From assembly GCA_003417655.1 (NCBI GenBank), contig QVMW01000001.1:545498-609497 (forward strand): a DNA stretch of 64,000 nucleotides. Reading direction: 5' to 3'. The DNA is from Rhodobacteraceae bacterium 63075 (lineage in GTDB: Bacteria; Pseudomonadota; Alphaproteobacteria; Rhodobacterales; Rhodobacteraceae). The notes beneath the pieces are model-generated. The model did not search any database. It saw only the letters and a list, made by a program, of their open reading frames with translations, and was not told where the DNA came from. The position numbers were made by a program, and so were the translations under genes. Positions within the stretch are counted from its first letter, which is position 1. Each line of letters starts with the position of its first letter. Positions 18,019-27,457 of this stretch are shown one piece after another.

Positions 18019-19838
18019 GAAATTTTCATTTCAACTTGAGCAAGCGCGCGCGCAGCCGGTCGGGGCGATGGCTGGCCGTTCTGGCCGTCGTGGGTGCGCT
18101 CCTGCCAGATGGCCTTCTTGCCCTGTCCGATTTCGAGCTCAAGGTCGAAGGGCAGGGCGGCGAGGCGCTCGCCGATGGTCTGCGCGAGCTGTCCCTCCTG
18201 AAGGACGCCGTGGGCGACGGAACGACCGACCCGCGCGAGATCGTCGCGCTGGGGCAGAACGAATATCTCAACCTGCTCGAAGCGCTCTACGCGAAGGGCT
18301 ATTACAGCGCCGTCATCTCGGTCCGTCTCGATGGGCGCGAGGCGGCCCGGATTCCCGTCGGGGGTGAGCCGTCCGCGATGAGCCGTGCCGCTGTCACGGT
18401 GCAGACCGGGCCACGCTTTCTCTTCGGGCGCACGGTGATCGCGCCGGTGCGCGAGGCTGACGCGGTGCCCGAGACGTTCCGGGCAGGTGAGCCCGCGCTC
18501 GCGAGCGTGGTGCGCAGCACGGCGAAATCCGTCGTGCGGGATTGGGAAGAGGCAGGCCATGCCAAGGCGGATATCGCCGGGCAGGACATCGTCGCGCGGC
18601 ACAGAGAGGCGCGCCTGGACGCCGAGATCACTGTCGATCCCGGCCCGCGCCTGCGTTTCGGGGCGGCAACGGTCGGGGGAGAAAGCCGCGTCAGGCCGTC
18701 GCGCATCCGCAAGATCGCCGGGCTGCCGGAAGGTGAGGTTTTCAGCCCTGATGAGGTGGCGCGGGCCGAGCGGCGGCTGCGGCGCACGGGCACGTTCCGC
18801 TCTGCCGTCCTCCAAGAGGCCGATGAGCCCAATGCCGATGGCACGCTCGATTTCAACATCGCCGTGACCGACCGCAAGCCCCGCCGCATCAGCTTCGGGG
18901 CGGAACTGTCGAACCGTGACGGCATCACCCTGTCGGGCTTCTGGCTGCACCGGAACATTCTCGGCGGCGCGGAAACGCTGCGCATCGACGGGGAGATCGC
19001 CCAGATCGGCACGGATGGAGACGATATCGACTACCGCTTCTCGACCCGTTTCGAAAAGCCCGCCGCCTTCGGGCCGGATACGCTGGCCTTCGCGCAGGTC
19101 GAGCTGTCTTACGAGGATGAACCGAGCTACCTGGAAAAGCGCGCCCGGCTTTCGGCTGGGCTCAGCCATGAATTCAGCCCGGAGCTGGAGGGTGGCTTCG
19201 GCCTTGCGCTCTCCTATGCGCGGGTCGAGGACGGCGGCGGCGAAGACACCTTCCTGCTCCTGTCGGCACCGCTGTCCCTCACCTGGGATCGGCGCGAAAG
19301 CGAGATCAACCCGCAGGACGGCACCTATCTCAAGCTTGGCGCAGAACCTCTCTACGAGACCCGAAGCAGCCAGTTCGGCGCGCAACTGACGATGGATGCG
19401 CGCGGCTACAGGCGCGTGGGGCGCAGCATCCTTGCCGCGCGGCTGCAGCTCGGTTCGCTTGTCGGCCCCGAGGCGGGCGAGATCCCGCCCGACTACCTCT
19501 TCTTCTCCGGCGGCAGCGGGACGGTCAGGGGGCAGCCCTACAAATCGCTCGGCGTGGATGATGGCGGGGTCACGCGCGGCGGGCGCAGCTTCGCGGCGCT
19601 GTCGGCGGAGCTGCGCGTGCCTGTCACGGACAGGATCGGCGTCGTCGGCTTCGCCGATGCCGGCTTCGTCTCGCCCGAGAGCGATTTCGGAGGCGACGGC
19701 GCCTGGCATTCCGGCGCGGGGCTCGGCCTGCGCTATGCGACACCGATCGGCCCCATCCGGCTTGACGCGGCTGCGCCCCTGTCGGGCGATACCGGGGACG
19801 GGGTGCAGGTCTATGTCGGCATCGGGCAGTCCTTCTGA
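18015..19838 (+). CDS. tamA: Translocation and assembly module protein TamA (Omp85 family)
   Basis: TamA is the outer-membrane barrel of the TAM complex, working with TamB in autotransporter assembly and lipid transport. The 607-residue protein has a basic N-terminus and hydrophobic signal segment (RWLAVLAVVGALLPDGLLA), POTRA repeats over about residues 40-290, and a C-terminal Omp85 barrel with GGSGTVRGQPYKSLG, the VRGY-like motif, ending in a terminal phenylalanine (YVGIGQSF). The TTG at 18015 is the only suitable start giving the signal sequence; an ATG at 18068 is out of frame. tamB begins one base into the tamA stop. Confidence 0.9.
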   Translation: MRNFHFNLSKRARSRSGRWLAVLAVVGALLPDGLLALSDFELKVEGQGGEALADGLRELSLLKDAVGDGTTDPREIVALGQNEYLNLLEALYAKGYYSAVISVRLDGREAARIPVGGEPSAMSRAAVTVQTGPRFLFGRTVIAPVREADAVPETFRAGEPALASVVRSTAKSVVRDWEEAGHAKADIAGQDIVARHREARLDAEITVDPGPRLRFGAATVGGESRVRPSRIRKIAGLPEGEVFSPDEVARAERRLRRTGTFRSAVLQEADEPNADGTLDFNIAVTDRKPRRISFGAELSNRDGITLSGFWLHRNILGGAETLRIDGEIAQIGTDGDDIDYRFSTRFEKPAAFGPDTLAFAQVELSYEDEPSYLEKRARLSAGLSHEFSPELEGGFGLALSYARVEDGGGEDTFLLLSAPLSLTWDRRESEINPQDGTYLKLGAEPLYETRSSQFGAQLTMDARGYRRVGRSILAARLQLGSLVGPEAGEIPPDYLFFSGGSGTVRGQPYKSLGVDDGGVTRGGRSFAALSAELRVPVTDRIGVVGFADAGFVSPESDFGGDGAWHSGAGLGLRYATPIGPIRLDAAAPLSGDTGDGVQVYVGIGQSF

Positions 19839-22800
19839 TGCGCTGGCTGGTGCTCATACTGGCGCTTCTCTGGCCCCTCGGCCTCGCGGCGCAGGACAGC
19901 GAGAGCGACCGCGGTTACATCCAGGGGCTTCTGGAAGACGCGCTCTCGGGGCCGGGCAGGACGGTCGTCATGGATGGTTTCGAAGGCGCGCTGAGTGCGC
20001 GCGCGACGATTGACAGCATCACGGTGTCCGACCCGGAGGGGGTCTGGCTGACCATGCGGCAGGTCGCGCTCGAATGGAACCGCGCTGCGCTCCTCGCTGG
20101 CCGGATCGACATTTCGGAGATTTCCGTGGAGCGGATCGAGCTGCCGCGCGTGCCTGTGCCCATGGATGAGATGCCCTCGCCGGAGGCGCGCGCGCCGTTC
20201 TCGCTGCCCGATCTGCCTGTCTCGGTGCTGCTCGACAAGCTCGATATCGGCCGGGTGAGTCTCGGCGAGCCGCTCTTCGGAGAGGCGGCGGTGGTCTCCG
20301 TCACGGGCAGCGCGCAGCTTGCGGGCGGTGCTGGCGGGGCGAATCTCAGGATCGAGCGGCAGGATGCGGGCGGCGCGCTGGTGATGCAGGGCGGCTTCGA
20401 CAATGCGAGCCGGCAGCTCCAGCTCGCGCTTGACCTCACCGAGCCGGAGGGCGGCATTGCCGTGGAGCTTCTGGATATTCCCGGCCGCCCCGCGCTTCAG
20501 CTCAAGCTCGAAGGCGATGACCCGATCGACAATTTCGAAGCCGAACTGGCGCTGTCCACCGACGGGCAGGAGCGGCTGGCCGGGCGCGTCCGGCTCGACC
20601 GGCGCGAGCAGGAGCGCCTCGCCGTGGACTTGCAGGGCGATCTCGCGCCGGTGCTGGCCCCGCAATATCGCGAGTTTCTGGGCGATGAGCTGAGCCTTGT
20701 GGCCGAGGCGCACCGCGAGGAAGATGGCGGGCTGGTGCTGGACGACATGACGCTGCGCGCGGCGGGGCTCAGCCTGTCGGGCTCGGCGCGGCTGGAGGCG
20801 GGCGGCTGGCCCGAGCGCTTCGACCTTGGCGCGCGGATCACGCCGCCGGAGGGGGAGGATGTCATCCTGCCGCTGCCGGGCGCGCCGGTGCGCCTCGGCG
20901 GGGCCGATCTGCGCGCGCGGTTCGATGCGGCGGAAAGCGCGGCCTGGCGGCTTGAGGGGACGGTGCAGAACCTCGCCAGCGGTGCGGGTGTCATCGGTGA
21001 TGTCAAGCTGGACGGTGAAGGCACGCTCGCGCGAGAGGTCCGGCGGGTCACCGGTGGCGTGACGCTGGCGGCGCGCGAGGTGCAGCTTTCAGACCCGGGC
21101 TTGCAGGCGGCCGTCGGGCCGCGCCTTCGGGGCAAGCTGGGATTTGACTATGCGCAGGGGGCACCGTTGGAGCTTCGCGAGATCGCGCTTGAGGGCAGCG
21201 ATTACGCGCTGACGGGGAGCGCGCGCATCGACGGGGTCGAAGGTCAGGTGGATGCCATCGTGACGCCCGATCTCGTGTTGCGCGCGGACCGGTTGGCGCG
21301 GTTCGGCGCGCTCGCGGGGCTTGACCTGCGCGGCGCCGCGCGGCTTGCGATCACCGGGCAGGTGCAGCCCGTATCGGGCAAGCTCGACCTCACCCTGGAA
21401 GGCGGGACACGCGACCTCGGGACCGGGATCGCCCGGCTCGATCCGCTGCTGGTGGGCGAGGGCGAGATGAAGCTGAAGCTGCGGCGTGACGAGCGCGCGC
21501 TCGTGGCAGAGGGGCTCAGGATCGCCACGCAGCACGCGACCATCGCGGGCAGCGCGCGGCTGGCGACGGGGGTCGGCGCGGCCGATCTGCGCGTGCAGGT
21601 GCCGCAGGTGGCGCGGGCGCTGCCAGAGGTCTCGGGACCGGCCGATCTCAATATCCGCGCGCGGCAGGACGGGCGCAATTGGCGCGTCGAGGCGACGGGC
21701 GCCGCGCCGGGCGGCGCGGAGCTCACCCTCGATGGGGTGCTGCGCGACGCGGGCACCGAGCAGGCGGTGGCCGAGGGCCGCCTGCGCATGCAGATCGGCG
21801 CGCTCGGCCCTTATGACGGGCTGCTCGGCACGCGCTTTTCCGGCGCAGCGGAGCTCACGGCCAAGGGGCGCTACGCATTGGCGAACCGGCAGTTCGACGT
21901 CGAGGCGACAGGCGCGACGCAGGGGCTGTCTTTCGCTTCGCAGAGCCTTCAGCCGCTTCTGGGCGGCACGCTGCGCTTCGATCTGGCCGCCAGCGGCGCG
22001 CCGGAGCTCATCCGCATCGCGCGGCTTGAGCTTGCCGGCCCCGGCCTGACGGGGGACGTGAGCGGCACGCTGGGCGCGGGCGGTGAGAGCCTGCGCTTCG
22101 ACCTTACGGTTCCGCAGCTTGGCCGCATGGTGCCGCAGCTTGCCGGGCGCGCGAGCGTGACGGGCACGGCGCGGCGCGAGGGTGCGCGCTATATCCTCGA
22201 TGTGTCCGGGACAGGCCCGGGGGGCATCACGCTCGACGCGGATGGCACCGTGGCCGCCGATGGCAAGCGGGCCGATCTCGAGATCGCTGGCGTGGCACCG
22301 CTGGCGCTGGCCAATGCGCAGATCGGCGATGCGGTTCTGACGGGGCTTGCGCGCTATGACCTGAGGCTCGACGGGCCGCTCGCGCCGCGCGCGCTCAGCG
22401 GGCAGATCGGCCTGTCGGATGCAAGCGCCTTTCTGCCGGCCTATGATGTCAGGATCGAGGGGGCCGGCGGCACGGTCCGCTTGCAGGGAGGTCGGGCCGA
22501 GCTCGCGCTCGAAGGCCGGTTCGACACGGGCGGCAGCGTCTCCGTCTCCGGACCGGTGACGCTGAGTGGGGGCTTCCCGGCGGATCTGACGGCGCGTTTC
22601 GAGCGCGCGGTCCTGCGCGGGGGGCGGCTCTACGAGACGCGGTTCGACGGGGCCGTGACCGTCAGCGGCCCGCTCAGGGGCGGTGCGACGATCGGCGGGC
22701 GTCTTGCCATCAGGGAGCTGGAGCTGCGCCTTCCGCGCATCGGGCCGAGCTATTCCGCGCTCGGCGGGCTCAGGCATGTGAACCCCGGCGCGGATGTGCA

Positions 22801-23557
22801 GCGCACCCTGCGCTATTCGGGGCTGACCGCCGAGGGCAAGGAGCGCGGCGGGATGCAGGCCGCCTTCCCGCTCGATCTGACGATCGAGGCACCGGCGCGC
22901 GTCTTCGTGCGTGGCCGGGGGCTGGACGCGGAGCTGGGCGGGCAGCTTCAGCTCAAAGGCACGACGCGCGATGTGCGGCCCGTGGGGCAGTTCGACCTGA
23001 TCCGCGGACGGCTCGACCTTCTCGGCAACCGGCTCGACCTCACAAGGGGCCGCGTGGCGCTGCGCGGGGAATTCGATCCGGTCATCTCCTTCATCGCGAC
23101 AACGCGTGTCGAGGATACCGATGTCGGGCTGATGCTCGAAGGGGCGGCCTCCGCGCCCGAACTGACGGTGACCTCCCAGCCCGAGCTGCCGCAGGACGAG
23201 GCGCTCTCGCTCCTGCTCTTCGGGCGCAGCGCGGCGCAGCTCTCGCCGCTTCAGGCCGTCCGGCTCGCTTCGGCGATCCGCACGCTCTCGGGGCGGGGCG
23301 GCCTCGGCCTGGCCGAACAGGTCAGGCAGGGGCTCAATGTCGATAATTTCGATCTGACGGTCGACGAGGACGGCCAGTCAGAGCTGAAAGTGGGCAAGTA
23401 TCTCTCGGATGATGTCTATACCGATGTGACCGTGGGCAGCGACGGCACGACACAGATCGAGCTCAATTACGACCTGCGGGATACCGTCAAGCTCAAGGGG
23501 CGGGTCGGCTCGGACGGCGAGACGGGCATCGGCGTATTCTACGAAAAAGACTACTGA
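19838..23557 (+). CDS. tamB: Translocation and assembly module protein TamB
   Basis: TamB is an inner-membrane-anchored AsmA-like protein that spans the periplasm and binds TamA. The 1239-residue protein starts with a single hydrophobic segment (WLVLILALLWPLGLAAQ), then a very long repetitive beta-rich stretch full of LSGSARL/LDGxL-type strands expected for a beta-taco groove. It ends in the DUF490/TamB C-terminal domain (about the last 300 residues, with LFGRSAAQLSPLQAVRLASA and a terminal GIGVFYEKDY). The ATG overlaps the tamA TGA by one base. Base composition is among the most GC-rich of the window. Confidence 0.94.
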   Translation: MRWLVLILALLWPLGLAAQDSESDRGYIQGLLEDALSGPGRTVVMDGFEGALSARATIDSITVSDPEGVWLTMRQVALEWNRAALLAGRIDISEISVERIELPRVPVPMDEMPSPEARAPFSLPDLPVSVLLDKLDIGRVSLGEPLFGEAAVVSVTGSAQLAGGAGGANLRIERQDAGGALVMQGGFDNASRQLQLALDLTEPEGGIAVELLDIPGRPALQLKLEGDDPIDNFEAELALSTDGQERLAGRVRLDRREQERLAVDLQGDLAPVLAPQYREFLGDELSLVAEAHREEDGGLVLDDMTLRAAGLSLSGSARLEAGGWPERFDLGARITPPEGEDVILPLPGAPVRLGGADLRARFDAAESAAWRLEGTVQNLASGAGVIGDVKLDGEGTLAREVRRVTGGVTLAAREVQLSDPGLQAAVGPRLRGKLGFDYAQGAPLELREIALEGSDYALTGSARIDGVEGQVDAIVTPDLVLRADRLARFGALAGLDLRGAARLAITGQVQPVSGKLDLTLEGGTRDLGTGIARLDPLLVGEGEMKLKLRRDERALVAEGLRIATQHATIAGSARLATGVGAADLRVQVPQVARALPEVSGPADLNIRARQDGRNWRVEATGAAPGGAELTLDGVLRDAGTEQAVAEGRLRMQIGALGPYDGLLGTRFSGAAELTAKGRYALANRQFDVEATGATQGLSFASQSLQPLLGGTLRFDLAASGAPELIRIARLELAGPGLTGDVSGTLGAGGESLRFDLTVPQLGRMVPQLAGRASVTGTARREGARYILDVSGTGPGGITLDADGTVAADGKRADLEIAGVAPLALANAQIGDAVLTGLARYDLRLDGPLAPRALSGQIGLSDASAFLPAYDVRIEGAGGTVRLQGGRAELALEGRFDTGGSVSVSGPVTLSGGFPADLTARFERAVLRGGRLYETRFDGAVTVSGPLRGGATIGGRLAIRELELRLPRIGPSYSALGGLRHVNPGADVQRTLRYSGLTAEGKERGGMQAAFPLDLTIEAPARVFVRGRGLDAELGGQLQLKGTTRDVRPVGQFDLIRGRLDLLGNRLDLTRGRVALRGEFDPVISFIATTRVEDTDVGLMLEGAASAPELTVTSQPELPQDEALSLLLFGRSAAQLSPLQAVRLASAIRTLSGRGGLGLAEQVRQGLNVDNFDLTVDEDGQSELKVGKYLSDDVYTDVTVGSDGTTQIELNYDLRDTVKLKGRVGSDGETGIGVFYEKDY

Positions 23558-23698
23558 CAGGCGCACCACAGGCGTCTGCCCAGCGTTTCCATGCCATCAA
23601 CGATCCCAGACTTTACCCAAGTATTATCGCAGCCCTGCCCTGATTGTGCCCGATTGTGGCGCAATAAGAAGGGCCAAGAAAAATACTTTGAGGTATGC

Positions 23699-24604
23699 AT
23701 GGACCGTCTGACCGAAATGGAAGCCTTCGCCATGGTGATCGACCAGGGCGGGTTTACCGACGCCGCGAAGAAGATGGGGATCTCGAAATCCGCCGTCTCC
23801 AAACATGTCTCGAGCCTCGAGGCCCGGCTCGGTGCGCGGCTGCTCAACCGCACGACGCGGCGCGTGAGCCCCACGGAGATCGGCCTGGCCTATTACGACC
23901 GAGCGCGGCGCGTGCTCAACGACGCGGGCGAGGCGGATGCGCTCGTCTCCTCCATGCAGAGCGACCCTTCGGGCCTGTTGCGCATCAGCGTGGCCACGGA
24001 TTTCGGCGTCAATCACCTCTCGCCGATCCTGAACGAGTTCCTGGCCGATTTCCCGGAGATCAATGTCAACATGGTGCTCAACAACCGCTATGTGGAGCTC
24101 ATTTCGGAAGGCTTCGACATGGCGATCCGCATCGGCGATCTCGAGGACAGCACGCTGCGCGCCCGCAAGCTGACCGAGACGAGCATGCGCATGATCGCCA
24201 GCCCGAACTACTTCCAGCAACACGGGCGGCCGCAGCGCATCGACGATCTCAACGAGCACAAGCTGCTGCATTACTCGAATCACGCCGCCGGCAATGTCTG
24301 GAAGATCACCGCACCCTCGGGCGAGAAACGCCAGGTGCGCACGGCGGGCTGGCTGACGGTCAATGACGGTCAGTCGCTGCTCAATGCCGCGATCTCGGGC
24401 CTCGGCATCGCCTATCTGCCGAGCTTTCTTTACGCGGAGGCGATGGAACAGGGGCTTGTCGAGGATGCGATCCCCGACCTGCCCATCGAGACGCAGGGCA
24501 TATACGCGGTCTATCCGCCGGGCCGCTTCACGCAGCCCAAGGTGCGCGCTTTCATCGACTTCCTGGTCCATGCCTTCGCCGACAAGGGGCCGACGGTCTG
24601 GTGA
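23699..24604 (+). CDS. LysR-family transcriptional regulator
   Basis: The 301-residue protein begins MDRLTEMEAFAMVIDQGGFTDAAKKMGISKSAVSKHVSSLE, the LysR winged-helix domain, followed by LNRTTRRVSPTEIG. The substrate-binding domain runs from about residue 90 to 295 and includes DFPEINVNMVLNNRYVELI and GFDMAIRIGDLEDSTL, typical of the CrgA/aaeR-like subgroup. ATG 23699 fits the family; a longer frame from 23591 adds a non-conserved cysteine-rich stretch. The regulated genes are unknown: the neighbours are tamB upstream and the convergent hbd gene. A strong terminator follows. Confidence 0.92.
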   Translation: MDRLTEMEAFAMVIDQGGFTDAAKKMGISKSAVSKHVSSLEARLGARLLNRTTRRVSPTEIGLAYYDRARRVLNDAGEADALVSSMQSDPSGLLRISVATDFGVNHLSPILNEFLADFPEINVNMVLNNRYVELISEGFDMAIRIGDLEDSTLRARKLTETSMRMIASPNYFQQHGRPQRIDDLNEHKLLHYSNHAAGNVWKITAPSGEKRQVRTAGWLTVNDGQSLLNAAISGLGIAYLPSFLYAEAMEQGLVEDAIPDLPIETQGIYAVYPPGRFTQPKVRAFIDFLVHAFADKGPTVW

Positions 24605-24627
24605 CCTTTCGAACCTTTCCCTGACCT

Positions 24628-24655
24628 GGCCCCGGTTTCTCCGGGGCCTTTTTTT
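24628..24655 (+). terminator. Rho-independent terminator after the LysR gene
   Basis: GGCCCCGG (24628-24635), loop TTTCT, and CCGGGGCC (24641-24648) form a perfect 8-bp GC stem followed by seven T. It lies 24 bases after the LysR stop, which makes it one of the clearest intrinsic terminators in the window. Confidence 0.9.
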
Positions 24656-24675
24656 GGAAGACGGTTGGCCCCCGG

Positions 24676-24723
24676 GGCCAAGAAAATTCGAATTTTCTTG
24701 GCCATTTTCTTCGAAGAAAATGG
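24676..24723. repeat. Two overlapping perfect palindromes
   Basis: A 28-bp perfect palindrome (24676-24703; half-site GGCCAAGAAAATTC) overlaps a 22-bp perfect palindrome (24702-24723; half-site CCATTTTCTTC). They sit between the LysR terminator and the stop of the convergent dehydrogenase gene at 24732. They could end transcription of the minus-strand gene, but two self-complementary units in tandem exceed what a terminator needs. A similar array lies after prpE at 37397-37504. Confidence 0.85.
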
Positions 24724-24731
24724 GCCCGGGA

Positions 24732-25607
24732 TCAGCGGGTCGGAACGGGCGTCTCGCCGCGATAGTCGTAAAAGCCGCGGCCCGCTTTCTTGCCGAGCCA
24801 GCCGGCCTCGACATATTTCGTCAGCAGCGGGCAGGGGCGATACTTGGTGTCGGCCAGCCCGTCATGCAGCACGTTCATGATTGCAAGGCAGGTGTCGAGC
24901 CCGATGAAATCGGCCAGCTCCAGCGGCCCCATCGGGTGATTGGCGCCGAGCTTCATCGCGTTGTCGATGGAGGCCACGTTGCCGACCCCTTCATAGAGCG
25001 TGTAGCAGGCCTCGTTGATCATCGGGATGAGGATGCGGTTGACGATGAAGGCCGGGAAATCCTCGGCCGAGGCGGCCGTCTTGCCGAGCCGTTCGACCAC
25101 GCCGAGGCAGGCGTTGTAGGTGTCTTCATCGGTGGCGATGCCGCGAATGAGCTCGACGAGCTGCATCAGCGGGACCGGGTTCATGAAGTGAAAGCCCATG
25201 AACTTCTCGGGCCGGTCGGTGCGCGAGGCGAGCCGCGTGATCGAGATCGAGGAGGTGTTGGACGTCACGATCGTGTTTTCGCCGAGGTGCGGCAGGAGCC
25301 CTTCGATGATCTTGTTCTTGATCTCTTCGTTCTCGGTGGCGGACTCGATGATGAGATCGCTCGGGCCGACGTCCGCCACGTCCAGCGAGGGGCGGATGCG
25401 CGCGAGCGCCTCTTGCATCTGCTCTTCGGTGATCGTGCCGCGGCCAGCCTGGCGGCTCATGTTCTTCTCGATGCGCTCCAGCGCGGTATCGAGCGCCTCC
25501 TGCTGCACGTCGCTGAGGACGACATCATAGCCCGCCAGCGCCATGACATGAGCAATGCCGTTGCCCATCTGGCCCGCGCCGACCACTCCGACCTGTTTGA
25601 TTTCCAT
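24732..25607 (-). CDS. 3-hydroxybutyryl-CoA dehydrogenase
   Basis: The 291-residue protein interconverts acetoacetyl-CoA and 3-hydroxybutyryl-CoA with a nicotinamide cofactor. It starts MEIKQVGVVGAGQMGNGIAHVMALAGYDVVLSDV, a Rossmann dinucleotide fold with GxGxxG, continues with LIIESATENEEIK, then GFHFMNPVPLMQLVELI with the catalytic histidine, and AGFIVNRIL-like sequence (PAFIVNRILIPMINEA). The C-terminal domain has GANHPMGPLELADFIGLDTC. ATG 25607 matches family starts, so a ten-codon extension is rejected. It is monocistronic here. A role in polyhydroxybutyrate or butyrate metabolism is inferred only from the reaction. Confidence 0.93.
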   Translation of the reverse strand: MEIKQVGVVGAGQMGNGIAHVMALAGYDVVLSDVQQEALDTALERIEKNMSRQAGRGTITEEQMQEALARIRPSLDVADVGPSDLIIESATENEEIKNKIIEGLLPHLGENTIVTSNTSSISITRLASRTDRPEKFMGFHFMNPVPLMQLVELIRGIATDEDTYNACLGVVERLGKTAASAEDFPAFIVNRILIPMINEACYTLYEGVGNVASIDNAMKLGANHPMGPLELADFIGLDTCLAIMNVLHDGLADTKYRPCPLLTKYVEAGWLGKKAGRGFYDYRGETPVPTR

Positions 25608-25765
25608 GAGGCGCTCCCGAGTTGCTTTGCGAACCATACGCGCCGCGCCGAAGCGCCTGCAAGGCGAAAGATCGGAAGGAATATACGGCGGATTTTATTT
25701 GTTAGCGATTTGGCAACATGGCCGGCTCATCCTGAAAAACGGGTGAAAAACAAGTGGTGGGATAG

Positions 25766-26593
25766 ATGTCCTATGAGAGAGCGGGAGGCCGTTGCCTCGA
25801 GTATTATCCGTGCAGTTACGAAGGCTCGCGGCTACAGTTTCGCGGACCGAAAAGAGAGCTGGACGAGCCTTACATGACCTTCCTTGGCGGGACGGAAACC
25901 TTCGGGAAGTTCATCACGCGACCGTTCTGTGACAGGGTGGAGGATGCGCTGGATGTTCCGAGCCTCAACCTCGGGGTGGTCAATGCCGGCGTCGAGGCTT
26001 TCGTGAGCGATCTGGGCGCGCTGTCGCTGGCCTCGCGTGCGCGCGTCTGCATCTTGCAGGTGATGAGCGCGCATCACGTCTCCAACAGGTTCTACACGGT
26101 GCATCCGAGGCGGAACGACCGCTTCCTGAAGCCGTCGGACCACATGAAAAGGCTCTTTCCGCGCACCGATTTCACGGAGTTTCATTTCGTCGGGCATATG
26201 CTGCGCCATCTTGCGCTGGTCGAGGGGGACAGGTTCATGGTCCTGATCGAGGAATTGCAGACCGCCTGGGTGTCGCGGATGCGCCAGCTTCTGGACAGGA
26301 TCGATGCGCCTGTCGTCCTGCTGTGGTTCTCGGATCACGCGCCGGAGGAGAAGACAGGCTTTGCCCATGTGGCGAGCCAGCCCTTTGCCGTCACCCGCGC
26401 GATGCTGGGACAGATCGAGAGCCTGGCCGACGATCTCGTCGTCGCCACGGCCTCTGCCGCGGCCCTGGCGCGGGGCAACGAGGGCATGGTTTTCACAAGT
26501 GGTGAGGCGCAGGCGAGCTTGCAGTTGCTGGGACCGAGCGCGCATGACGAGGCCGCCGGCGCGCTGGCCACCCCTCTCGCGCGCTACTTCTGA
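25766..26593 (+). CDS. DUF6473-like conserved protein of Rhodobacterales
   Basis: The 275-residue protein resembles a family I recall from Rhodobacterales as DUF6473. It has LEYYPCSYEGSRLQFRGPKR near the start, then MTFLGGTETFGKF, LNLGVVNAGVEAFVSD and NRFYTVHPRRNDRFL, followed by a DFTEFHFVGHML segment and VVLLWFSDHAPE. The GGTET...VNAGVE...SDHAPE spacing hints at an SGNH/GDSL-like hydrolase or sulfotransferase-linked fold, but no catalytic triad can be assigned safely. Such genes often neighbour sulfotransferase-like genes; none is present here. There is no signal peptide. The function is unknown. Confidence 0.72.
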   Translation: MSYERAGGRCLEYYPCSYEGSRLQFRGPKRELDEPYMTFLGGTETFGKFITRPFCDRVEDALDVPSLNLGVVNAGVEAFVSDLGALSLASRARVCILQVMSAHHVSNRFYTVHPRRNDRFLKPSDHMKRLFPRTDFTEFHFVGHMLRHLALVEGDRFMVLIEELQTAWVSRMRQLLDRIDAPVVLLWFSDHAPEEKTGFAHVASQPFAVTRAMLGQIESLADDLVVATASAAALARGNEGMVFTSGEAQASLQLLGPSAHDEAAGALATPLARYF

Positions 26594-26613
26594 GCGCCGG
26601 CCGGCGCGCCGCG

Positions 26614-27390
26614 TTAGCCTGCGTCCTGCGCTGCGAGCCAGGTGCGTATCGCGGCCTCGAACTCGCGTGGCTTTTCCGCATGAAGCCAGTGCCCGGCTCC
26701 CGGGATCGAGGCGAAACGCGCCGCCGGAAAGAGCGCCTTGATGCGTTCGCGATGCGCGCGCTGCACGTAGTCCGACGTTGCGCCTGACAAGAAGAGCGCG
26801 GGGCCGTCGAAACGCGCATCGCCCATCTCGGGAAAGCCGAGGATGTGATCCATGTTGACCGAGAGCGCATCGAGCCCCAGCAGCCAGCGTTTCTCGCCCA
26901 GATCGAGCGATTGTGTGAAGAAGGCGGCGAGGGCCGGATCATCAACCTGAGCTGCAAGCGCCTCGCGGGCTGCGCCGCGGGAGTCTATGGCCGTCAGGTC
27001 GAGCGATCGCATCACGTCGATATAGGGCTGCTGGGTGTGGGTGTAAGCAACTGGCGCGATATCGGCGACGGTGAGCGCGCGCAGCGTGCCTGGATGCTTC
27101 AGAGCCAGCACCATCGCGGCCTTCCCGCCCATGGAATGGCCCAGAACATCCGCGCGCCCGCCGGCTTGCGTCTCGATGACCTCGGCCAGGTCCCCGGCCA
27201 GCGCCGCGTAGCTGTGATCGGGGTCGTGGAAGGACTGGCCGTGGTTGCGCATGTCGACGGCGATGACGCGGCGCTCATCCGACAGGCGCTTGGCAATGGC
27301 GCCCCAGTTGCGCGCCGAGCCGAAGAGGCCATGGGCGATCAGCAGGGCGGGCTTGTCGGTGGCTGTGCCGTGGGTGATAATGTTCAGCAT
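26614..27390 (-). CDS. Alpha/beta hydrolase (YbfF-like esterase)
   Basis: The 258-residue protein has the alpha/beta-hydrolase pattern: LLIAHGLFGSARNWGAIAKRL (oxyanion-hole HG), AVDMRNHGQSFHD, the nucleophile elbow GHSMGGKAAM with Ser86, and a C-terminal IPGAGHWLHAEKPREF supplying the histidine. It is closest in character to the YbfF short-chain acyl esterases. The natural substrate is unknown. ATG 27390 starts at MLNIITHG; the longer frame to 27624 covers the divergent gene and is rejected. It is divergent from the small membrane protein at 27458, with 67 bases between starts. Confidence 0.88.
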   Translation of the reverse strand: MLNIITHGTATDKPALLIAHGLFGSARNWGAIAKRLSDERRVIAVDMRNHGQSFHDPDHSYAALAGDLAEVIETQAGGRADVLGHSMGGKAAMVLALKHPGTLRALTVADIAPVAYTHTQQPYIDVMRSLDLTAIDSRGAAREALAAQVDDPALAAFFTQSLDLGEKRWLLGLDALSVNMDHILGFPEMGDARFDGPALFLSGATSDYVQRAHRERIKALFPAARFASIPGAGHWLHAEKPREFEAAIRTWLAAQDAG

Positions 27391-27457
27391 GCGGCCAGTG
27401 ATAGGACAGCTGCGCCGCGATGACAAAGCGAAACGGGGTCGGACGGGTGAGGTGAAG

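Noticed and set aside
17838..19709. Minus-strand open frame of 623 codons opposite tamA
   Set aside because: The composition is Arg/Ala/Gly-rich without motifs, and tamA on the other strand has a signal peptide, POTRA domains and an Omp85 barrel.
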